From: Jiangella sp. DSM 45060
Lineage (GTDB): Bacteria; Actinomycetota; Actinomycetes; Jiangellales; Jiangellaceae
Reading direction: 5' to 3'
DNA length: 64,000 nt
NCBI RefSeq assembly: GCF_900105175.1
Contig: NZ_LT629771.1
Location: 5,102,501-5,166,500, forward strand
Below are positions 8,021-19,600 of the stretch, in pieces (the first letter of the stretch is position 1; every line of letters starts with the position of its first letter). Position numbers and translations under genes: made by a program. The notes below the pieces were generated by a model that searched no databases, was not told the origin of the DNA, and saw only the letters and a list, made by a program, of their open reading frames with translations.

Positions 8021-9016
8021 TCAGTTCGAGGCGTGGGTTCTTTCCTCTGCCAACGGTGCCACGGGATTCGGCATTCCCTGATCGAGTGTTCGCCTGGTGG
8101 ACGCCGGTGTCCGGATCCTGGACGCGTCGCGGATGAACTCGCGGATGACGGCGGCGACGGCGACCGGGTGCTCCATCATCGCGACGTGCCCGGTGTTGGG
8201 CATGTAGACGAGCCGGGCGTAGCGCAGCGCCCGCCGCCACCGGGTGCGTCCCCACGGCCCGACCAGAGCGTCGCGCGCTCCCATGATCACCAGCGTCGGC
8301 CGCAGCAGATGGCTGGCCGCCCGCCAGGCGGACTGCCGTCCGGGCCTGGTGTAGTGCGCGACGATCGAGCGCAGCGCGGACAGCAGGACGGTGTCGGCGT
8401 ACGGCTTCTCGGTCCACCGGTCGCGCTGCTCGGCGGCGAACGTCAGCTCGGCCACCGGCACCACGGCCGCGTTCGCGAACAGCATCGCCGTCAGCCGCTC
8501 GGCCTGCTTCTCCGTCGGGATGCCCGCCGCCGCACGCAGGATGCGCTCACCCACCCACGGCACGGCCATGACGGCGGTCGCCTGCGCGGCCCACGGCAGC
8601 CGGTACTGCGGCATCGCCGGCGAGACGAGGCTCAGCGTCAGCACGAGGTCGGGCCGCCGGGAGGCGACGTAGACGCAGATCATGCCGCCGAGCGAGTTCG
8701 CGACCAGGTGCACCGGCCGGTCGAACGTCTCGAGGAACGCGACGACGTCGGCGACGTACTCGGCGACGGTGTGGTGGTCGCCGGGCGGGGACTCGCCGAA
8801 GCCGGGGAGGTCGATCGCCCACTGCTCGGCGTCGCCGCGCAGCTCGCGCATGAGCGCCGTCCAGTTCGTGGACGAGCCGCCAAGCCCGTGGACGTACACC
8901 AGCGGGGTGCGCTCGCCGGCGCCGTCGGACGCGGGCGGCGTGGTGTGGCGGACGAAGACGCGCCGCCCGGTCGAGAGCGTCCGCGGCTCACCCGGCCAGG
9001 CCTCGATCCGTTCCAC
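8021..9016 (-). CDS. Alpha/beta hydrolase
   Basis: A 331-residue alpha/beta-hydrolase-fold protein. Visible are the oxyanion segment VHGLGGSSTNW, the nucleophile elbow ANSLGG, the acid strand VIMGARDALVG and the catalytic histidine in PNTGHVAMMEHP. The tail beyond the fold (RIRTPASTRR and after) looks disordered. The start is taken as the GTG at 9016; no clear Shine-Dalgarno is present. It is translated just ahead of moeZ (11-nt gap). The serine hydrolase fold is certain; the substrate is not determinable, and neither a lipase nor a dehalogenase signature is seen. Confidence 0.82.
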   Translation of the reverse strand: MERIEAWPGEPRTLSTGRRVFVRHTTPPASDGAGERTPLVYVHGLGGSSTNWTALMRELRGDAEQWAIDLPGFGESPPGDHHTVAEYVADVVAFLETFDRPVHLVANSLGGMICVYVASRRPDLVLTLSLVSPAMPQYRLPWAAQATAVMAVPWVGERILRAAAGIPTEKQAERLTAMLFANAAVVPVAELTFAAEQRDRWTEKPYADTVLLSALRSIVAHYTRPGRQSAWRAASHLLRPTLVIMGARDALVGPWGRTRWRRALRYARLVYMPNTGHVAMMEHPVAVAAVIREFIRDASRIRTPASTRRTLDQGMPNPVAPLAEERTHASN

Positions 9017-9097
9017 ACTGAGATGTTGGCACACCGCCGACTGCGGGCACGCTGAGCGGGTACCGTCGATGAGAGGCACGCGCCCGGGAGGTGCACG

Positions 9098-9286
9098 GTG
9101 ACCGAACGTTGGCACGACGACGATCCCGAGGTCGCCGAGGGCGATCTGAGCGAGCAGCACCGCGACCTCGTCGACGATCCCGACTCCGGCGACGACGCCG
9201 AGAGCGACGTCCCCGACGGCGTCGATCCCGCCGATGCGCAGGAACAACGCCAGCCGGTCGGCTTCGACGACGACGACTACCGCTGA
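9098..9286 (+). CDS. Small acidic protein, unknown function
   Basis: A 62-residue protein made almost entirely of Asp, Glu, Gln and Pro, with clusters such as WHDDDPEVAEGD and FDDDDYR. No hydrophobic core is visible, so it is probably intrinsically disordered. The GTG at 9098 has a GGAGG site 7 nt upstream. It is divergent from the hydrolase-moeZ pair and 55 nt upstream of a tetR gene. I recognise no family. Confidence 0.6.
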   Translation: MTERWHDDDPEVAEGDLSEQHRDLVDDPDSGDDAESDVPDGVDPADAQEQRQPVGFDDDDYR

Positions 9287-9341
9287 GGGTTCGGCGCCGG
9301 GAACGATACGATCCCGACATATATCCAATCCGAGGAGTGCC

Positions 9342-9965
9342 GTGACGACCGTGCCCGCCATCCCGGCCCGCGGCATCCGCATGCCCCGGGACCAGCGCCG
9401 CACCCAGCTGCTCGGCGCCGCCCGCGAGGTGTTCGTCGCGCAGGGCTACCACGCGGCGGCCATGGACGACATCGCCGACCGCGCCGGCGTCAGCAAGCCG
9501 GTTCTGTACCAGCACTTCCCCGGCAAGCTGGAGCTGTACATCGCGCTCCTCGACGCCAGCAAGAACGAGCTGCTGACCACGCTGCACCGCGCCATGGCGT
9601 CCACCAACGACAACAAGCAGCGCGTCATCGCCACGGTCAACGCCTACTTCGAGTTCGTCGACAACGACTCCGGCGGCTACCGCCTGCTGTTCGAGTCCGA
9701 CCTGCCGAACGAGCCGGTCGTCCGCGAGCGGCTGGACCGCCTGACCGAGCTGTGCGCCCAGGAGGTCAGCCAGATCATCGCCGACGACACCGGCCTGCCG
9801 CCCGAGGAGTCCAACCTGCTCGCCGTCGGCCTCGTCGGCATCGCGCAGGTCACGGCCCGGTACTGGCTGTCGTCCGGCGGCACCATCCCGCGCGCGGCCG
9901 CCGCCGAGCTCGTCGCCACACTCGGCTGGCGCGGCATCCGCGGCTTCCCCAAGCGCGACGGCTGA
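9342..9965 (+). CDS. TetR-family transcriptional regulator
   Basis: A 207-residue TetR regulator. The N-terminal helix-turn-helix reads REVFVAQGYHAAAMDDIADRA followed by GVSKPVLYQHFPGKLELY, the usual recognition helix and linker. The C-terminal ligand domain includes GYRLLFESDLPNEPVV. The GTG start at 9342 has a GAGGAG site 5 nt upstream. Position next to moeZ and the DUF3107 gene matches the M. tuberculosis Rv3208 neighbourhood, so it is probably that ortholog. No clear palindromic operator is visible in the short upstream gap. Confidence 0.87.
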   Translation: MTTVPAIPARGIRMPRDQRRTQLLGAAREVFVAQGYHAAAMDDIADRAGVSKPVLYQHFPGKLELYIALLDASKNELLTTLHRAMASTNDNKQRVIATVNAYFEFVDNDSGGYRLLFESDLPNEPVVRERLDRLTELCAQEVSQIIADDTGLPPEESNLLAVGLVGIAQVTARYWLSSGGTIPRAAAAELVATLGWRGIRGFPKRDG

Positions 9966-10066
9966 TTACGCTCGCGGCGCACACGCCGCCGGCGGCGGAA
10001 TGGGCTCGACTAGCCTTGCGGTTGACCACACCGACAACAGGTCCTTGGGCCCGAGGGGAGAACAGG

Positions 10067-10300
10067 GTGGCCGTGGAGGTCAAGATCGGCGTGCACAACG
10101 CCACGCGGGAGCTCGTGCTCGAGAGCGGTCAGACGCCGAAGGAGATCGAGAGCACCGTCCGTTCGGCGCTCAGCGACGCCAACGGTCTGCTCGACCTCAC
10201 CGACGAGCGCGGCCGTCGGCTGCTGGTACGCACCGAGCACCTGACGTACGTCGAGATCGGCGAGCCGGTCGAGCGCCGGGTCGGCTTCGGCACCGTCTGA
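10067..10300 (+). CDS. DUF3107 family protein
   Basis: A 77-residue protein, KIGVHNATRELVLESGQTP then a helical middle and LVRTEHLTYVEIGEP, the recognisable pattern of the actinobacterial DUF3107 family (Rv3208A/TB9.4-like). No catalytic residues are evident; the sequence suggests a small beta-alpha-beta fold. The GTG at 10067 follows a GGGGAG site; a second GTG two codons on is an alternative. It lies between tetR and the convergent ferritin-like gene, whose stop is one base away. Confidence 0.85.
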   Translation: MAVEVKIGVHNATRELVLESGQTPKEIESTVRSALSDANGLLDLTDERGRRLLVRTEHLTYVEIGEPVERRVGFGTV

Positions 10301-10301
10301 G

Positions 10302-10985
10302 TCAGGCCGACAGGCCGAGCTTGGTCATCCGGTCGGTGTGCTTCTTCGTGATGCGCGCGAACAGCTGACCGAGCTCGGCGAGATCCATGCCCGGGCGGTC
10401 GACGCCGCCCACGAGGAGTGCGGCCAGGGCGTCGCGGTCGACGGCGACGCGCTGGGCCTGGGCCAGCGCCTCGCCGACCAGGCGGCGGGCCCACAGCGCG
10501 AGCCGTCCGGCCAGCCGCGGGTCGGCGTCGACGGCGTCGCGGACCCGGCCGACGGCGAAGTCGGCGTGGCCGGCGTCGGCCAGCACGTCGATGACCAGCT
10601 CGCGGGTCCGCGGGTCGACGGTCTCGGCGACCTCGCGGTAGAAGTCGGCCGCGATGCCGTCGCCGACGTACGCCTTGACCAGCCCTTCCAGCCAGTCGGC
10701 CGGCGCGGTGTTGGCGTGGAACTGCTCCAGCGGCACCCGGAACGGCGCCATGGCGTCGTCGACCGGCGCGCCGAGCTCGTCGAGGCGGTCGCGGATGCGC
10801 TCGAAGTGGTGGAACTCGGTGACCGCCATGCCCGCCAGCGCGGCCTTGTCGGCCAGCGACGGCGCCAGCCCGGCGTCGGCGGCCATGCGCTCGAACCCCG
10901 TCAGCTCACCCAGCCCCAGCAGGCCGAGCAGATCGACGATGCCGGCGCGGTAGGCGGGGTCGTCGAAGGCGTCGTTCGCGCTCAC
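10302..10985 (-). CDS. Ferritin-like domain protein
   Basis: A 227-residue, mostly helical protein matching the ferritin-like four-helix protein in the same place in other actinobacteria (Rv3210c-like). Candidate metal residues include the ALAGMAVTEFHHFERI segment (EFHH plus E), which resembles ExxH ligand pairs, and a later VGDGIAADFYREVAE helix. Start is the GTG at 10985 with TATCGT 7 nt before it, suggesting a leaderless transcript. The stop nearly abuts the DUF3107 stop on the other strand. Function, whether iron storage or oxidase-like, is unproven. Confidence 0.7.
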   Translation of the reverse strand: MSANDAFDDPAYRAGIVDLLGLLGLGELTGFERMAADAGLAPSLADKAALAGMAVTEFHHFERIRDRLDELGAPVDDAMAPFRVPLEQFHANTAPADWLEGLVKAYVGDGIAADFYREVAETVDPRTRELVIDVLADAGHADFAVGRVRDAVDADPRLAGRLALWARRLVGEALAQAQRVAVDRDALAALLVGGVDRPGMDLAELGQLFARITKKHTDRMTKLGLSA

Positions 10986-10992
10986 GATCGCA

Positions 10993-10998
10993 ACGATA
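10993..10998 (-). promoter_or_regulatory. Leaderless -10 element for the ferritin-like gene
   Basis: TATCGT on the minus strand ends 7 nt before the GTG start and there is no Shine-Dalgarno, so transcription probably begins at the start codon. Confidence 0.45.
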
Positions 10999-11039
10999 AC
11001 GGCGTGGCGCGGATGACGGTGTACAGCACTCCATTCCAC

Positions 11040-11067
11040 TTGCCGTTACACTGGGCGATGGTATAGA
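11040..11067 (+). promoter_or_regulatory. Sigma-A type promoter for rhlE
   Basis: TTGCCG (11040-11045), a 16-nt spacer and TATAGA (11062-11067) form a good -35/-10 pair. The start codon is about 150 nt downstream, implying a long GC-rich leader. Confidence 0.5.
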
Positions 11068-11221
11068 TGGCGTCCGGGCGAAACGGGCGCCCCCCGGGGA
11101 CGAACCGGACGTCCGTACGCGTACCACGCGGCCTCTGGGCCCGCCGGCGATGACCGCCGGCGCGCGGCCCGGTTGGCGCGTCGCGTACATGCCGTCTCGC
11201 GGCCTCGGGGTCCTGCGACGA

Positions 11222-12733
<1,512 letters not shown>

Positions 12734-12743
12734 CCCACGGCCA

Positions 12744-12770
12744 CGATGCGCCGGCTCGCCCGGCGCATCG
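12744..12770. terminator. Bidirectional stem-loop terminator
   Basis: A perfect 11-bp stem, CGATGCGCCGG and its complement CCGGCGCATCG, with a CTCGC loop. It lies between the convergent stops of rhlE (12733) and the PLP enzyme (12773) and can serve both strands. Confidence 0.8.
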
Positions 12771-12772
12771 GG

Positions 12773-13750
12773 TCACGGGACGGCGGGAGCCACGCCGACC
12801 CAGCGGTGGTAGTTCGCGAGATCGACGTTGCTGCCGCACACGATGGTGACGACGTGCCGCCCGGCGAAGCGCTCGCGGTCCTCGAGGATCGCCGCGACGC
12901 CGAGCGCCGCCGACGGCTCGACGACAAGGCCGGCGTGGTCGAGGAGCATCCGCATGCCGGCGGTGATCGACTCCTCCCTGACCAGGACGGCGTCGTCGGC
13001 GAGCACGAGCAGGTCGTCCAGGACGGCCGGGATCGGACGGCGGCCCGCGACGCCGTCGGCGATGGTGTCGGTGGAGTCGGTGGTGAGGACGCGTCGCTGG
13101 CGCCACGAGAGGGTCATCGCCGGCGCGCCGAGCGGCTGGACGCAGATCACCTCGACACCGGGCGCCATGGTCTTCAGCACCTGACCCACGCCGGTGGCAA
13201 GCGCTCCGCCGCCGAGCGCGATCAGGACGGCGTCGAACGGCGCCACGGCGTCCACCAGTTCCAGGCCGATCGTCGCCGCGCCTTCACAGGTCTCGAGGTC
13301 GAGGCTGTCCTCGACCAGCCGGATTCCGTCGTGACGCGCGATCGTCGCCGCCCGCTCACGGGCCAGGTCGAAGTCGCCGTCCACCAGCTCCAGATCCGCG
13401 CCCAGCGCCCGGATGCGATCGAGCTTGGCCGTCGGCGCGAACCGGGAGGCCACCACGGTGACGTCGAGCCCGCGCCCCCGACCGGACCAGGCGAGGGCCT
13501 GACCGAGGTTGCCCGCGCTGGCGCACACCACCGCTCCCCCGCCGTCGGCGGCGAACAGGCCCGCGACCAGCTCGGTGCCGCGGCCCTTGAAGCTGCGGAC
13601 CGGGTTCGCGGTCTCGAGCTTGACGCTGACCGCGCAGCCCAGGTCCGGCTGCAGGCCCTGGACGGGATACAGCGGCGTGTCGAGGAACAGCGGGTCGATC
13701 AGCCGGCGTGCCGCCCGGATGCGATCGATGTCGAGGCGCGTCTCCTGCAC
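12773..13750 (-). CDS. PLP-dependent threonine/serine dehydratase-like enzyme
   Basis: A 325-residue fold-type II PLP enzyme. The Schiff-base lysine is in NPVRSFKGRG (K55), ASAGNLGQALAW binds the substrate carboxylate, and the phosphate-binding glycine loop is ALGGGALATG. It most resembles catabolic threonine dehydratases or related ammonia-lyases and lacks the C-terminal ACT regulatory domain of biosynthetic IlvA, suggesting a non-allosteric or catabolic enzyme. The GTG at 13750 is chosen because the fold begins a few residues later; an ATG at 13798 would add an unconserved 16-residue lead. A racemase role is also possible. Confidence 0.8.
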   Translation of the reverse strand: MQETRLDIDRIRAARRLIDPLFLDTPLYPVQGLQPDLGCAVSVKLETANPVRSFKGRGTELVAGLFAADGGGAVVCASAGNLGQALAWSGRGRGLDVTVVASRFAPTAKLDRIRALGADLELVDGDFDLARERAATIARHDGIRLVEDSLDLETCEGAATIGLELVDAVAPFDAVLIALGGGALATGVGQVLKTMAPGVEVICVQPLGAPAMTLSWRQRRVLTTDSTDTIADGVAGRRPIPAVLDDLLVLADDAVLVREESITAGMRMLLDHAGLVVEPSAALGVAAILEDRERFAGRHVVTIVCGSNVDLANYHRWVGVAPAVP

Positions 13751-14095
13751 GATGCCGCAGCGTAGTCCGGACGCGGCGAAGGGACCCGGTGACCCCACGG
13801 GGGAGGGAGTCGCCGGATCCCTTCGGGTCCGAGTGTGCCTTCCGATGACCGCCGGCGCAGGGGTGGTGTGACCTCGGGGTGGAGGGTGCCGACGGTCATC
13901 GGATGGCTGCGCGGCCGTGTCGCAGGCGCCCCCTGCTGATCGGCCGTGCGCGGGAGTCCGACGTGGTACCAGCCCGCCGTCTTCCCTGGCCCAACGCTAC
14001 GAAGAGGCGGGTACGGGCGACATCCGTAGTGATTACGCAAATTCTTCTGCGCGGATCACCGCGATCTTGGTCATCTGCCTCTACCGTTGGCGTGC
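13751..14095. other. Intergenic region with a 10-bp inverted repeat
   Basis: 345 bp between two divergent genes with no convincing ORF. CCGATGACCG (13842-13851) is repeated inverted as CGGTCATCGG (13893-13902), 41 bp apart, a possible operator pair. A small hairpin GGATCC-CTTC-GGGTCC lies just before it. TACCGT at 14082-14087 sits 8 nt before the luxR ATG and may be a leaderless -10. Confidence 0.4.
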
Positions 14096-16669
14096 ATGCA
14101 CGCCACTCACGCGCTGAGTCACTGGCCGCTGGTCGGCCGGTACGACGAGTACGCGGCCGCGCTGCAGGTCCTGACCGGCAACGATTCCGCGACGGCGTTC
14201 GGCGTGCTGCTGATCGGTGAGTCGGGCGTGGGCAAGTCGACGTTGGCGAGCCGGCTCGAGGAGGCGGTGGCCGAGACCGCCCATGTGGTGACCGTCACAT
14301 CGCCGAGCCGGGCGCAGCCGGTCATGCTCGGCGCGCTGGCGCCGTTGCTGACCGACGTCGGGGCGCACGCCGACGCCAGCCCGATCTCGGTGTTCCAGGC
14401 GGCCGCCAACCGGCTGGCCCGCGACGCCGGCGGGCGGCCGGTGGTGCTGCGGGTCGAGGACGGCCACCTGCTGGACGGCGCGAGCGCGGGCGTGCTGCGC
14501 ATGCTGGCGATGTCGCGGCGGGCGCGGCTGCTGGTGACCAGCCGGCCGAACCCCGCGATCCCGGACGACCTGCTGGCGCTGTGGAAGGACGGCTGGCTGC
14601 GCTGGATCGACGTCGCGCCGCTGGACCGGGCCGAGACGACGCTGCTGCTGCGCGAGGCGCTCGGCGGCGTCGTCGGCCGCGACACCGACCGCCGCATGTG
14701 GGAGGCGAGCCTCGGCAACCCGCTCTACCTGCGCGAACTGGTCCGCTCGGCGCTGAGCCGGGACGAGCTGCTGAACAATCACGGCGTGTGGACGTGGACC
14801 GGGCCGGTGGTGCCGGGCCGGCTGATCGAGCTGGTCACGGCGGAACTGCGGCGCCGCCCGGACAGCGAGCGCGAGGTCCTGGAGATCGTGTCGCTGGCCG
14901 AGTCGCTGCCGCTGCCGCTGCTGTTCGAGCTGGCCGACACCGACACCGTCGACCCGTTGGTCGAGGCCGGCATGCTGGTCGTCGACAACGCCGCGGCACC
15001 GCCGACGGTCACACTGTCGCACCCGGTGTACGGCGAGGCGATCCGCAGCCTGGTGCCGCCCGGACGGCGCCGCGTGCTGCGGGAGCGCGTGGTCCGGCAC
15101 CTCCCGGGGCCGCACGACGCGTCGCTGCCGGACCTGCTGCGGTGGGTGTCGTGGGCGCTGGAGGCGGGCTCGGTGCCCGAGCCGGAGCTGCTGGTCGAGG
15201 CGGCCGCGCTGGCCAACCGGCTGCAGCAGGCCGCCGACGGGCGCCGGTTCGCCGACCTCGCGCTGCTGGCCGATCCCGACGACGTCGTCGTGGCCGGCGC
15301 GCTGGCCGAGCGGGCCCGCGCGCACCGCGTCCTCGGCGCCGTCGACCGCGCCCAGGCCGACCTCGACCAACTGCACCTGCTGCCGGACGAGGTGCTGACG
15401 CCGCCGCTGATCGCGCACGCCGCCATCACCGGCGCCGACGTGCTGTTCCACGGGCAGGCCGACCCCGTGGCCGCGGTGCGGCTGCTGGACGACGCGCTGC
15501 CGCGGGTCGCCGTCTGCACGCAGTCGTCCGCCGTGGTGCGCGGGCACCGGCTGGCCGTGCTGATGAACGTGGGGCGCACCGACGAGGCGCTGGACGAGGC
15601 GGTCGACTTTCTCAACGACACCACGCTGCCGCTGCTGGCCCGCATCCAGCTGGCCGCGTCGGTGCAGTTGTCGCTGGCCCGGGCCGGCCGGGTGGCCGAG
15701 GCGCTGCGGCTGGGCGAGCGGTACATGGTCGCCGCCCGCGAGTCGCTGTCCGAGGCGACGGCGTACCTCATGCCGCTGCGCGCCGCCGTCACCGTGATCC
15801 GGCTGTTCGCCGGTGACGTCGACGGCGCCGAGCGGATGCACGCCGACGAGTCCGACCTCGACATCGGGCAGGTGCATCACCACCGCAACGTGCCGGGCCT
15901 GGTCGAGGGACAGTTGGCGATGGCCCGCGGCCGCTGGTCGGAGGCGTCCGGGCACCTGGGCGGCGCCATCGCCACGCTGCGCGACGCCGACCCGCGTGGG
16001 TTGCTGCCGGCGGTCCTGGCGCTGGCGGCGGAGTCCGCGGTCTGGCTCGGCGACGTCGACGACGCGGCCCGGTTCCGCGAGGAGGCGCTGCGCCAGCCGG
16101 TGCACGAGACGTCGACGATGTTCGGACGGCGCCGCCGCACGCTGCTGTGGGTGGGCCTGGCGCGCAGCGAGAGCGACGCCGTCGACAACGCCATGGACGC
16201 CGCCGACGCCGCGGCCGCCGCGCACCTGCCGCCGGCCGAACTGGACTCCCTGCACGTCGCGCTGCTCGGGCTGGCCGACGGGCTGCCGACGGCGCGCGAG
16301 CTGACGCTGTCGCACGTCGCCGAGCGGATGGCCGCCGCCGCCAAGCAGTGCGACGGCCTGCTGCGCGCCGACGCGATGGCCGGCTACGCCCGCGCCGTGG
16401 CCGACGGCGACACCGAGCTGGCCGCGGCGTTCGAGGCGACGCTGGCCGGCTTCGGCATCTGGACCACCCCGCCGCGGCAGCAGACCGTCGCGCTGACCCG
16501 GCGCGAGCAGGAGATCGCCCCGCTGGCCGCGGCCGGCATCTCCTCACGCGACATCGCCCGCCGGCTCACCATCTCGACCCGCACCGTCGAGAGCCACCTG
16601 GCCCGCATCTACGCGAAGCTCGGCATCACCAGCCGGGCCGAGCTGCCGGCCGCGCTCAGCGGTCGCTGA
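14096..16669 (+). CDS. Large LuxR-family ATPase regulator (LAL/STAND type)
   Basis: An 857-residue regulator. A P-loop GESGVGKST (residues 41-49) begins an AAA-like NTPase domain, followed by a long helical, tetratricopeptide-like middle. The C terminus carries a LuxR helix-turn-helix, LTRREQEIAPLAAAG then ISSRDIARRLTIS and TRTVESHLARIYAKL. LAL/STAND proteins of this layout bind ATP and a ligand and then activate transcription. There is no adjacent catabolic operon on the same strand to name a target. The start at the ATG 14096 is preferred over a TTG 9 nt upstream. Its last 14 bases overlap the convergent dnaE stop. Confidence 0.85.
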   Translation: MHATHALSHWPLVGRYDEYAAALQVLTGNDSATAFGVLLIGESGVGKSTLASRLEEAVAETAHVVTVTSPSRAQPVMLGALAPLLTDVGAHADASPISVFQAAANRLARDAGGRPVVLRVEDGHLLDGASAGVLRMLAMSRRARLLVTSRPNPAIPDDLLALWKDGWLRWIDVAPLDRAETTLLLREALGGVVGRDTDRRMWEASLGNPLYLRELVRSALSRDELLNNHGVWTWTGPVVPGRLIELVTAELRRRPDSEREVLEIVSLAESLPLPLLFELADTDTVDPLVEAGMLVVDNAAAPPTVTLSHPVYGEAIRSLVPPGRRRVLRERVVRHLPGPHDASLPDLLRWVSWALEAGSVPEPELLVEAAALANRLQQAADGRRFADLALLADPDDVVVAGALAERARAHRVLGAVDRAQADLDQLHLLPDEVLTPPLIAHAAITGADVLFHGQADPVAAVRLLDDALPRVAVCTQSSAVVRGHRLAVLMNVGRTDEALDEAVDFLNDTTLPLLARIQLAASVQLSLARAGRVAEALRLGERYMVAARESLSEATAYLMPLRAAVTVIRLFAGDVDGAERMHADESDLDIGQVHHHRNVPGLVEGQLAMARGRWSEASGHLGGAIATLRDADPRGLLPAVLALAAESAVWLGDVDDAARFREEALRQPVHETSTMFGRRRRTLLWVGLARSESDAVDNAMDAADAAAAAHLPPAELDSLHVALLGLADGLPTARELTLSHVAERMAAAAKQCDGLLRADAMAGYARAVADGDTELAAAFEATLAGFGIWTTPPRQQTVALTRREQEIAPLAAAGISSRDIARRLTISTRTVESHLARIYAKLGITSRAELPAALSGR

Positions 16670-19600
16670 CCGGCGTCAGCACCACCGCCGCCTTGAGGTC
16701 GGCCCACAGCTCCGGCCGGACGGTGACCCGCGGCCCGAGCCGGTAGACCCTGGTCCTGGCCGGTCCGCGCACCCACAGGTGCACCTCCGTGGGCCCGCGG
16801 TGCGCGGCCAGCACCTCGGCCAGCCGCCGGGCCCAGTCCGGCGTCACGTGCGCCGCCAGCGCGTCCAGCCGGACCGGCGCGTCGGCACTGCTCAGGTCCG
16901 GTGTCGTCAGCTCCGAGACGACCAGGCGGGGCACCTCCTCGCGCTTGTCCAGACGGCCCTTGACCAGCACAATCGCGTCCTCGGTCAGGCCGGCGGCGAC
17001 CAGCTGGTAGGTCGCCGGGAAGACCATGCAGTCGATCGAGCCGGCCAGGTCCTCGACGGTGGCGATGGCCCAGGCGTCGCCCCGCTTGGTCACCTTGCGC
17101 TGCAGGCTGGACACGATGCCGCCGATGGTGACGACCGCGCCGTCGGGGTGGTCGCCGCCGGTCAGCGCCGAGATCGCCGCGTCGGCCCGCTCGGCGAGCA
17201 TGTGCTGCACGCCGAACAGCGGGTGGTCGGAGACGTACAGGCCGAGCATCTCCCGTTCCTGGGCCAGCAGGAACGCCTTGTCCCACTCGTCGTCCGGGAA
17301 GTCCGACGGAGCGGCGGCAACCGGGTCGCCGTCGCCGGTGCCGTGGTCGCCGAACAGGTCGAACTGACCCTCGGCCTCCTTGCGCTTCACCGCGACGGCG
17401 GTGTCGACCAGCGGCTCGAACCGGGCGGCCAGGCCCTTGCGGGTGTGGCCGAGGGCGTCGAACGCGCCGGCCTTGATCAGCGACTCGACCGTCCGCTTGC
17501 CGCAGGCGGCTGCGTCGACCTTGGCGAGGTAGTCGGGGAAGGACGCGAACCGGCCCTGCTCGTCGCGGGCCCGGACGATCGCCTCGACGACCGACGTGCC
17601 GACGTTGCGCACCGCGCTGAGCCCGAACACGATCGTGTCGTCGCCGCGCGGCGTGAAGTCGGCCACCGAGTCATTGACGTCGGGCGTCAGCACCGTGATC
17701 CCCATCCGCCGGCACTCGTTGAGGTACACCGCCGACTTGTCCTTGTCGTCGCGCACCGACGTCAGCAGCGCGGCCATGTACTCCGCCGGGTGGTTGGCCT
17801 TGACGTAGGCGGTCCAGTACGAGACCAGCGCGTACGCGGCCGCGTGCGCCTTGTTGTACGCGTAGCCGGCGAACGGCACCAGCACGTCCCACACCGCGCG
17901 GATCGCCTCGTCGGAGTAGCCGCGGTCCCGGCAGCCGTCGTGGAACGAGCCGAACTCCTGGTCCAGCACCTCCTGCTTCTTCTTGCCCATCGCCCGGCGC
18001 AGCAGGTCGGCCTGGCCGAGCGTGTACCCGGCCAGCACCTGGGCCGCCTTCTGCACCTGCTCCTGGTACACGACCAGGCCGTAGGTGAGGTCGAGCACCT
18101 CCTTCAGCGGCGCCTCCAGCTCCGGGTGGATCGGCGTGATGTCCTGCTGGCCGTTCTTGCGCAGCGCGTAGTTGACGTGCGAGTTCATCCCCATCGGGCC
18201 GGGCCGGTAGAGCGCGGTCACGGCGGTGATGTCCTCGAACTGGTCCGGGCGCATCAGCCGCAGCAGCGACCGCATGGCGCTGCCGTCGAACTGGAACACG
18301 CCGAGGGTGTCGCCGCGGCCGAGCAGCTCGAACGTCGGGCGGTCGTCCAGCGGCAGCGCCAGCAGGTCGAGCCCGGCGCCGGTGCCGCGCCGCACCAGTG
18401 CGACCGCGTCGTCGAGGATGGTGAGGTTGCGCAGCCCGAGGAAGTCCATCTTCAGCAGGCCGAGCGACTCGCACGTGGGATAGTCCCACTGGGTGATCGT
18501 GACGCCGTCGGAGTGGCGCACCCACACCGGCACGTGGTCGACGATCGGCTCGCTGGACATGATCACGCCGGCCGCGTGCACGCCCATCTGGCGCACCAGG
18601 CCCTCGACGCCCTTGGCCGCGTCGACGACCTTGCGCACGTCCGGCTCGTTCTCGTACATGCCGCGCACCTCGGCCGCCTCGGCGTAGCGCGGGTGCTTCG
18701 GGTCGGTGATGCCGGACAGCGTGATGCCCTTGCCGCCGACGTCGGCCGGCATCGCCTTGGTGATGCGGTCGCCGACGGCGTACGGGAAGCCGAGCACGCG
18801 GGCGGAGTCCTTGATCGCGTTCTTCGCCTTGATGGTGCCGTAGGTGCCGATCAGCGCGACCTTGTCGGCGCCGTACTTCTGGGTCACGTAGCGGATCACC
18901 TCGGTGCGCCGGCGCTCGTCGAAGTCGATGTCGACGTCGGGCATCGAGACGCGTTCAGGATTGAGGAAGCGCTCGAAGATCAGCCCGTGCACCAGCGGGT
19001 CGAGGTCGGTGATGCCCATCGCGTACGAGACCAGCGACCCGGCCGCCGACCCGCGTCCCGGGCCGACCGCGATGCCGTGTTCCTTCGCCCACATGACGAA
19101 GTCCGCGACGACGAGGAAGTAGCCGGGGAAGCCCATCTGGACGATGACGTCCATCTCGTACTCGGCCTGCCGCCGGTACTCGTCCGTGACGCCGTCCGGG
19201 TAGCGCCGCCGCAGCCCGGCCTCCACCTGCTCGCGGAACCACGTCACCTCGGTGTACCCGGCCGGGACGGGGAACCGCGGCATGAGGTCGCGCTTCTCGA
19301 ACCAGCCCGTGGGGTCGACCTGCTCGGCGACGAGCTGCGTGTTGCGGCAGCCCTGCTGCCAGGCGTCGGAGGAGTCGACGGCGTACATCTCGGCGGCGGA
19401 CTTGAGGTGGTAGCCGGTGCCGTCGAAGCGGAACCGGTTCGGGTCGGACACCGTGGCGCCGGTCTGGATGCACAGCAGCGCGTCGTGCGCGGCCGCCTCG
19501 TGCGCGTATGTGTAGTGCGAGTCGTTGGTGACCAGCGGCGGGATGCCGAGCCGCCGGCCGAGGTCGAGCAGGCCGTCGCGGACCCGCCGCTCGATCTCGA